Part shown: piece by piece, positions 59,901 to 64,000 of the stretch
Position numbering within the stretch: the first letter of the stretch is position 1
Layout of the letters: every line of letters begins with the position of its first letter
Source: Eopsaltria australis
Taxonomy: Eukaryota > Chordata > Aves > Passeriformes > Petroicidae
Length of the DNA: 64,000 bases
Assembly (NCBI GenBank): GCA_034509425.1
Contig: JAVTVJ010001205.1
Span: 1 to 64,000 of the forward strand
Direction: 5' to 3'
Notes under the pieces: generated by a model
Told to the model about the DNA's origin: nothing
The model's database searches: none
The model's input: only the letters and a program-made list of their open reading frames with translations
Made by a program: the position numbers and the translations under genes

Positions 59901-60137
59901 ATTCCCAGTTAAACTCACTTCAGCTTCCAATACAGTCAGCTGCTGGGATCCTCCTGTCACCCCAAAAATAGAAATAGATTCTGTTCCCACGTACCTTGAT
60001 GGCATCAGGGTACATTGAGCGCCGGTGTCAACCAAAGCCATATATCTTTGTGGGTCAGATGTGCCAGGCCATCGGATCCACACAGTCCAATAGATCCGGT
60101 TGTCCCTTTCCTCCAACTGGCTAGAGGCAGGGCCCCT
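56943..60137 (-). pseudogene. ERV-B pro-pol with three in-frame stops
   Basis: A single frame encodes aspartic protease (ALVDTGAQ), RT with LPQGW and an intact YIDD, connection, RNase H (FTDGS) and integrase. Integrase has zinc-binding HDASSH...CETC and catalytic D, D, E in QIDY, ESDN and KVERCN. TGA stops lie at 58686, 58284 and 57936. The first is CGA to TGA relative to ERV-A, i.e. CpG decay. The connection and integrase resemble class III ERVL elements. No dUTPase is seen. Confidence 0.93.
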
Positions 60138-60140
60138 CTA
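60117..60140 (-). promoter_or_regulatory. ERV-B Gag-Pol amber readthrough context
   Basis: TAG AGG GGC CCT GCC TC is identical to the ERV-A junction, and gag and pol share the frame. Confidence 0.6.
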
Positions 60141-61239
60141 TTCCTGATCATGGTACACGTTGCTCTCTTCCTGTAAATATGTTCTTGAGGTCCCTTCAAG
60201 AGGATCGGTCATATCATCATTTCTATACTGTCCAGAGTTCTGTCCACAAGAGACCAGAGCAGCATTGACTCTAGGTGGGCTTCTTGTGGTAGCTGTTCCT
60301 CTTTTCAGTTCACATACTCGGGCTGCTAAGGAAGAGGTGGGTTTTCCATCCCACTTCCTCATGTCTTTTCCATGCTCCTGAAGGAAAAACCAGAGGTTAC
60401 CGTGTGGAGTGTATCTTCTTTCTCTGGCTGGGGGGTGTTGGCTCCTAATAGCAGAGACTCTTGTTGGTTCTGGCGAGATGTGGTGAATTTCTTGCTTCAG
60501 CTCCTTTCTGAGTTTTTCTTCCAGGCTCTGGACGTGCTCAGCCAGCTTTGTTTCCACTGATGAGACATGGGTGCGTAACGGGGCAGTGACAGTGTCCTCA
60601 TAAATTCTTAGTTTGTTGACCAGTACTCTCACCTTGTCCGCTCCTCCCCTCCATTGCAGCGTTGCTAGGTAACGGGAGTATATCTCTGGTCCAAGTCGTG
60701 CGAATCTCAACCACATCTGTGACGTGCATTGGACATCATCTGGGTTCTTAGGGAATCTCTCATCTTCTGAGAAAATGATCTCCAGCACGGCCAATTCTCT
60801 CAGGCATCGGATACCTTGTTCCATTGTGCTCTATTTTCTTTGGTGCACCTGGAGGTCTTCTTTACAAAGCTATCTGTCCCTTACGCTTGCCAGCAGTCGC
60901 CGCCAGAGGCTGAGAGTTTCTTGGGTTTTCCCGATCCCCTGGTTAATGACCACATCCTGGGTCAGGGATCCAAGTTGCCTGGCCTCACTTCCATCTAGAA
61001 TGGTGTCATTGGCTGCAGCGTCCCAGATGCAAAGCAGCCAGGTCAGGATGGATTCATTTGTCTGGCGGGTGAACTCCCTCCGTAGGTCACGCAGCTCACC
61101 CAGGGATAAAGAGCGAGTGATGATCTCTGGCTCCGTCTCTTCTGCTTGGTGCAAAGGTCCAGCCTCCTCCTCATCGGTCGCTGTGCGGGCTGATTTGCTC
61201 CTGGTTTTCTTTATCTGAAGGGGGGCAACTGCTACTGGC
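60138..61239 (-). pseudogene. ERV-B gag with two internal TAG codons
   Basis: Gag blocks EARQLGSLTQD, PPARERRYTP, LWFF, MRKWD and DPLEGTS match ERV-A. A coiled-coil-like segment (KLAEHVQSLEEKLRKELKQE) lies in the middle. In-frame TAGs at 60870-60872 and 60831-60833 break it. The second replaces a Trp codon of ERV-A. No zinc knuckle is seen. It ends at TAG 60138-60140. Confidence 0.75.
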
Positions 61240-61842
61240 TTAGGCTGTTCTGGCTTGGTGATGGCTTGTGTGGAGACTGTCGTTTCTTTCAGTCTCTTTT
61301 TCCTTCATGACAGTTTGTGTAGATATGGTGCCTGTTGTTTTGCTGCTTTTCTTGTCCTCATCCTGAGGATACTGTGCTGCATCGAGCATTGTTCTGACTC
61401 TAAGCATGGTGTACACGGTGCAGGTCATAGAGAGAAAAGAAAACAGAACTGACAGCAAGATTATACCGTCTTTGACATCCAAAGGGAACTCAATATTTTC
61501 AAAAACTATTGTGTCAGGTCTGAAAGGCTGAAAGAAACCATTCTCTACTCTTTCCCCTAGGGGCTGGGTGCGATTGTTGAGGAGACCCCAGATGTAGCAG
61601 CCCACACTAGGACAAGCAAACAAAATTGAGTATATATTCCGAATGGTGTTCATTGCCTCGGAGGTTATCATGCAATAGACATAGTAAACTAATAAAGCAA
61701 TTTTTATACGATACCCCGGCCTACACAGGAGCATTACTACGGGCAGGTAGTTCCCTGTCTGCGGAAATGTATGTAGAGCAAGGTACAGGACACATGTAAG
61801 TATGTTGAGTATCATGGTGAATAGGTGGCTTCTAGAACACAA
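61240..61842 (-). pseudogene. ERV-B N-terminal membrane module (200 codons)
   Basis: The frame begins about 30 nt after the primer site. Hydrophobic segments lie at about 7-25, 47-59, 70-88 and 124-146. It has an NNRT sequon at 89-92 and F-F-QPF at 103-107 just before the last segment, the same order and spacing as in ERV-A. The Gag frame continues in another register (one indel near 61240-61290). The parallel with ERV-A, where both parts share a frame, suggests an original membrane-Gag fusion. I recognise no known domain. Confidence 0.65.
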
Positions 61843-61872
61843 AATTGTAATTCTGACTTTCCTCAGGGCCTG

Positions 61873-61891
61873 GCCTCACGTTTGGGCACCA
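61873..61891 (-). promoter_or_regulatory. ERV-B primer binding site, Lys-like
   Basis: After seven T the - strand reads TGGTGCCCAAACGTGAGGC. This resembles the tRNA-Lys(1,2) site with one inserted A and two changes. No other tRNA that I can recall fits better. Confidence 0.55.
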
Positions 61892-61897
61892 AAAAAA

Positions 61898-62436
61898 TGT
61901 GGTAGTTTGAAAGCAAATCAGTGAGAGGCTCAAAGTCAGAACTACAATTTAATAGAAAAAAATGTAATAATACAAAAACACTGACAGAGTCAGAATACAA
62001 CCTGACACCCTGTCGGTCAGGATGTTGGTAGTAGTCCACTTAGAAGGTGGTTGCAGTCCTCTGGGAGTGATAGATGTGATTCTGTTGAAGCAGTGATCCT
62101 GTGAAAGGTGTAGTTCTCCTCTGAAGGTCCAGTGGTGGTGTAGAAGGATCTGGTCTTCCTCTGGGAATCCAGTGGAAAAGCTGGCTTGTGATGTTTCAAA
62201 TCCCAGTTTATATGCAGATCGGGATACATTGGTTCCTCCCCCTGGGCGGGGCATCTTACAATGGGATGATGGGCCATTAGCTGCAGTCGTTGGGGATGAG
62301 CAAAGTAAAGTGCCCCACTTGGCTCTAACAGCTGGCCCATTAGAAAACGTTCTGCGGCCATCAGGAACACTGCCCCACCCGGCCCCAACATCCCATGAAG
62401 ATGGTGATAGAATACATACCATTGTAACCTAAGACA
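61898..62436 (-). repeat. ERV-B 5' LTR
   Basis: 539 bp, TG...CA. On the - strand it contains CATATAAA (62207-62214) as a probable TATA box and ATTAAA as a probable poly(A) signal. Confidence 0.95.
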
Positions 62437-62444
62437 ATATGACA

Positions 62445-62770
62445 CTTCGGCCCTCTAAGATTGGGAGTGCAGAGCCGGGCAGAGTGGTGCGACTGAGATA
62501 CGGCAAACAGCCGCAGCCCCGGGGCTCACCTGGCACCGGAGCGCACCGGGGCTCCCCTCACGGCCGGGGCTCAGCCGGTGCCGGGGCTCACCGGAGCGCT
62601 TCCCTCACAGCCGGGCCGAGGGCGCCGCCTGCCGGAGGCGGCGGGAGTGGCGGCCGGAGCTCGTCCCGGGCCAAGTTCGCCTCCGGGCCCAGCGGGGCTG
62701 CCGGCAGCGGGCCGGGGCTGAGGGGACAACGCGGAGCGGCAGCGTAACCTCCCGGGCACACACGGGGCAC
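62445..62770. promoter_or_regulatory. Small CpG island between RAX and GRP
   Basis: A GC- and CpG-dense block begins within about 10 bp of the ERV-B insertion. It contains short GC-rich repeats (GGGGCTCACC, CCGGTGCCGG). No exon or known promoter is recognised. It could serve an unannotated transcript or be a GC minisatellite. Confidence 0.5.
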
Positions 62771-62912
62771 GGAGACTCCCAACAGAGCGGCTGAAAGTGC
62801 AACACACGCCCTGACCTGGGGAAGTCAGCGGCCCTTGCTACTTGCTTTTGCACAGCCAATTTAATTGCTTAACTCAAATAAAAGCATAAACTCCGCCTTT
62901 TTCTTGGTACTA

Positions 62913-62918
62913 TTTATT
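62913..62918 (-). terminator. GRP: Probable GRP poly(A) signal
   Basis: AATAAA on the - strand, 351 bp beyond the stop of the GRP-like exon. Confidence 0.45.
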
Positions 62919-63008
62919 GCAAGTGTTGCAATATCATGTAGTTTCGAACTAAGAGATGAAAAAATTCAATAGGTAAGTCATATAATTAATTGGAAGACCC
63001 TTCTGTGA

Positions 63009-63052
63009 CAAATATATATATATATATTTATATATATGTATGTATGTATATC
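63009..63052. repeat. (AT)n / (GTAT)n microsatellite
   Basis: Alternating ATATAT followed by TATGTATGTATG, in the presumed 3'UTR of GRP. Confidence 0.9.
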
Positions 63053-63268
63053 AAAGCCATTCAAATGAGAAAATGCAACCTTGAAAATGAAGTAGAGGAT
63101 TTAGTCCTTGCTGAACCATACAAGAATATGTGTATGTAAGTATTTTACACGAAGGAATTCTTGTGTAGAGAAAAGAGACCTTGTTGATTATCTGATACAA
63201 TCAAGTGCTTGTGAAATATAGTCTCTTACAGAAAGTATTCAATTTCTTCATGATTTAGTGACCTTCTT

Positions 63269-63322
63269 TCAGCTTGGGGTGCTCTCTTTCATAGTGACAA
63301 CTTGAAGCAGATAGTCCATCAT
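63269..63322 (-). CDS. GRP: Probable last coding exon of GRP (gastrin-releasing peptide precursor), partial gene
   Basis: On the - strand a strong acceptor (TTTCTTTTTTATTAG) precedes a frame encoding MMDYLLQVVTMKESTPS and a stop at 63269-63271. This resembles the C-terminal LLQVLNVKEGTPS of mammalian pro-GRP isoforms. Convergent orientation next to RAX matches human gene order. The bombesin-like peptide itself lies in an upstream exon beyond the right edge. The phase of the acceptor is inferred, and the exon is short. Confidence 0.6.
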   Translation of the reverse strand: MMDYLLQVVTMKESTPS

Positions 63323-64000
63323 CTAATAAAAAAGAAACACATTATTTATAGACCAGTTCTGAAAAAAGTAATTCACTAAGTTAATAAACCTACTATAAGT
63401 TAATAAGCCTAATAGATAACTGCTCTGTGCATTCACATAACAAACATATTCCTAATAATCTTTCCGAAACAGACCCCATTTGTCTTGGTTAGTGTAATAA
63501 CCAACTGCCAAAGTAGGAGGAAAGTCATTCTCCCAAATAATGCTGTGTGCCACCTCATTTATAACCTGTCTCATTAGTGTGAAAAAGCCAAGTCATAGAA
63601 ACAATTTAAAGTTTATTTTTCAACTTACTTTTGCACTTAGTGAAACTTGTAGGAGAGATTTCCATTCCCTTTAACTGCATTAACTGTAATTCATTCACAG
63701 AATAAAGAGCAGGCAAGGTATTAACTGAAAACAAAATAACACAGATGCACCATCCTAAGCCAAACTCCAAGAAGTATTGTGCTCACCTCTTCCATTTTTT
63801 TTTTTTTTTACTCTTTGTGTGTTACAGCCATTTCCCTCCTCTGGGTGAGTCCTTTAGAAAGAATTCTTTTGTTCTTAAGAAATGTACAGCCCAGTGTGAG
63901 CATTAGTGGTGATGCACTAGATTTGGGCTAATAAGAAAGACCCTGAATTGAGTTACCTGAGGTACTTATCTGTATTTACTTCTAGCTTTGGGGTTTCCTG
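63323..64000 (-). other. Presumed GRP last intron, partial
   Basis: AT-rich sequence with a T-run at 63799-63811. No further exon recognised. Confidence 0.4.

Larger units (their letters stand above)
56310..62436 (-). mobile_element. ERV-B: young env-less class III (ERVL-like) provirus
   Basis: Two 539-bp LTRs (56310-56848 and 61898-62436) differ only at 56768/62356 (A against G, at a CpG). The 5-bp duplication ATATG occurs at 56305-56309 and 62437-62441. The order on the - strand is as in ERV-A. Pol is clearly related to ERV-A, with most residues shared, but the LTRs are unrelated and the membrane module is far more diverged. There is no env: only 94 bp separate the integrase stop and the 3' LTR. 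Despite the near-identical LTRs, gag carries two extra TAGs and pol three TGAs. Confidence 0.95.

Noticed and set aside
1..64000. CRISPR arrays, bacterial operons, tRNA or rRNA genes
   Set aside because: No direct-repeat/spacer arrays, cloverleaf genes or rRNA motifs were seen. The sequence is clearly vertebrate nuclear DNA.

Overview
The window is vertebrate nuclear DNA from a bird, most likely a songbird. It contains intron-split genes with GT-AG junctions, CpG-island promoters, CR1 LINE 3' ends and many endogenous retroviral LTRs. Three genes lie on the + strand in the order LMAN1 (16.9-28.6 kb), CPLX4 (34.9-43.1 kb) and RAX (50.7-52.3 kb). A last coding exon resembling GRP lies on the - strand at 63.3 kb. 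This matches the GRP-RAX-CPLX4-LMAN1 order of amniotes (human 18q21), so the genes are in conserved synteny. They are not an operon. LMAN1 is an ER-Golgi cargo lectin, CPLX4 a retinal complexin, RAX the eye-field homeobox factor and GRP a neuropeptide precursor.

Retroelements explain most of the rest. (1) At 15-7948 a solo LTR with a 6-bp target-site duplication (TSD) is split by a later env-less class III (ERVL-like) provirus, ERV-A (507-7814, - strand, 5-bp TSD). (2) Solo LTRs lie at 18551-19153 and 20358-20789 in LMAN1 introns and at 39187-39758 in a CPLX4 intron, each with a perfect TSD. (3) A probable LTR-type element lies at 30979-32510. (4) ERV-B (56310-62436, - strand) lies between RAX and GRP. 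Its two 539-bp LTRs differ at one base.

ERV-A and ERV-B share one plan: LTR, Lys-type primer site, very short leader, a multi-span membrane module, Gag, an in-frame amber codon, protease-RT-RNase H-integrase, polypurine tract, LTR. Neither has env, and both carry in-frame stops. The membrane module in front of Gag, with a conserved NNxT...F-x-QPF motif, together with the amber junction conserved in a third fragment (25.67 kb), is the best candidate here for something undescribed.

The remaining intergenic and intronic DNA is AT-rich. I see no further coding exons in it, only candidate regulatory blocks, notably one with Otx- and Sox-type sites 1.8 kb upstream of RAX.
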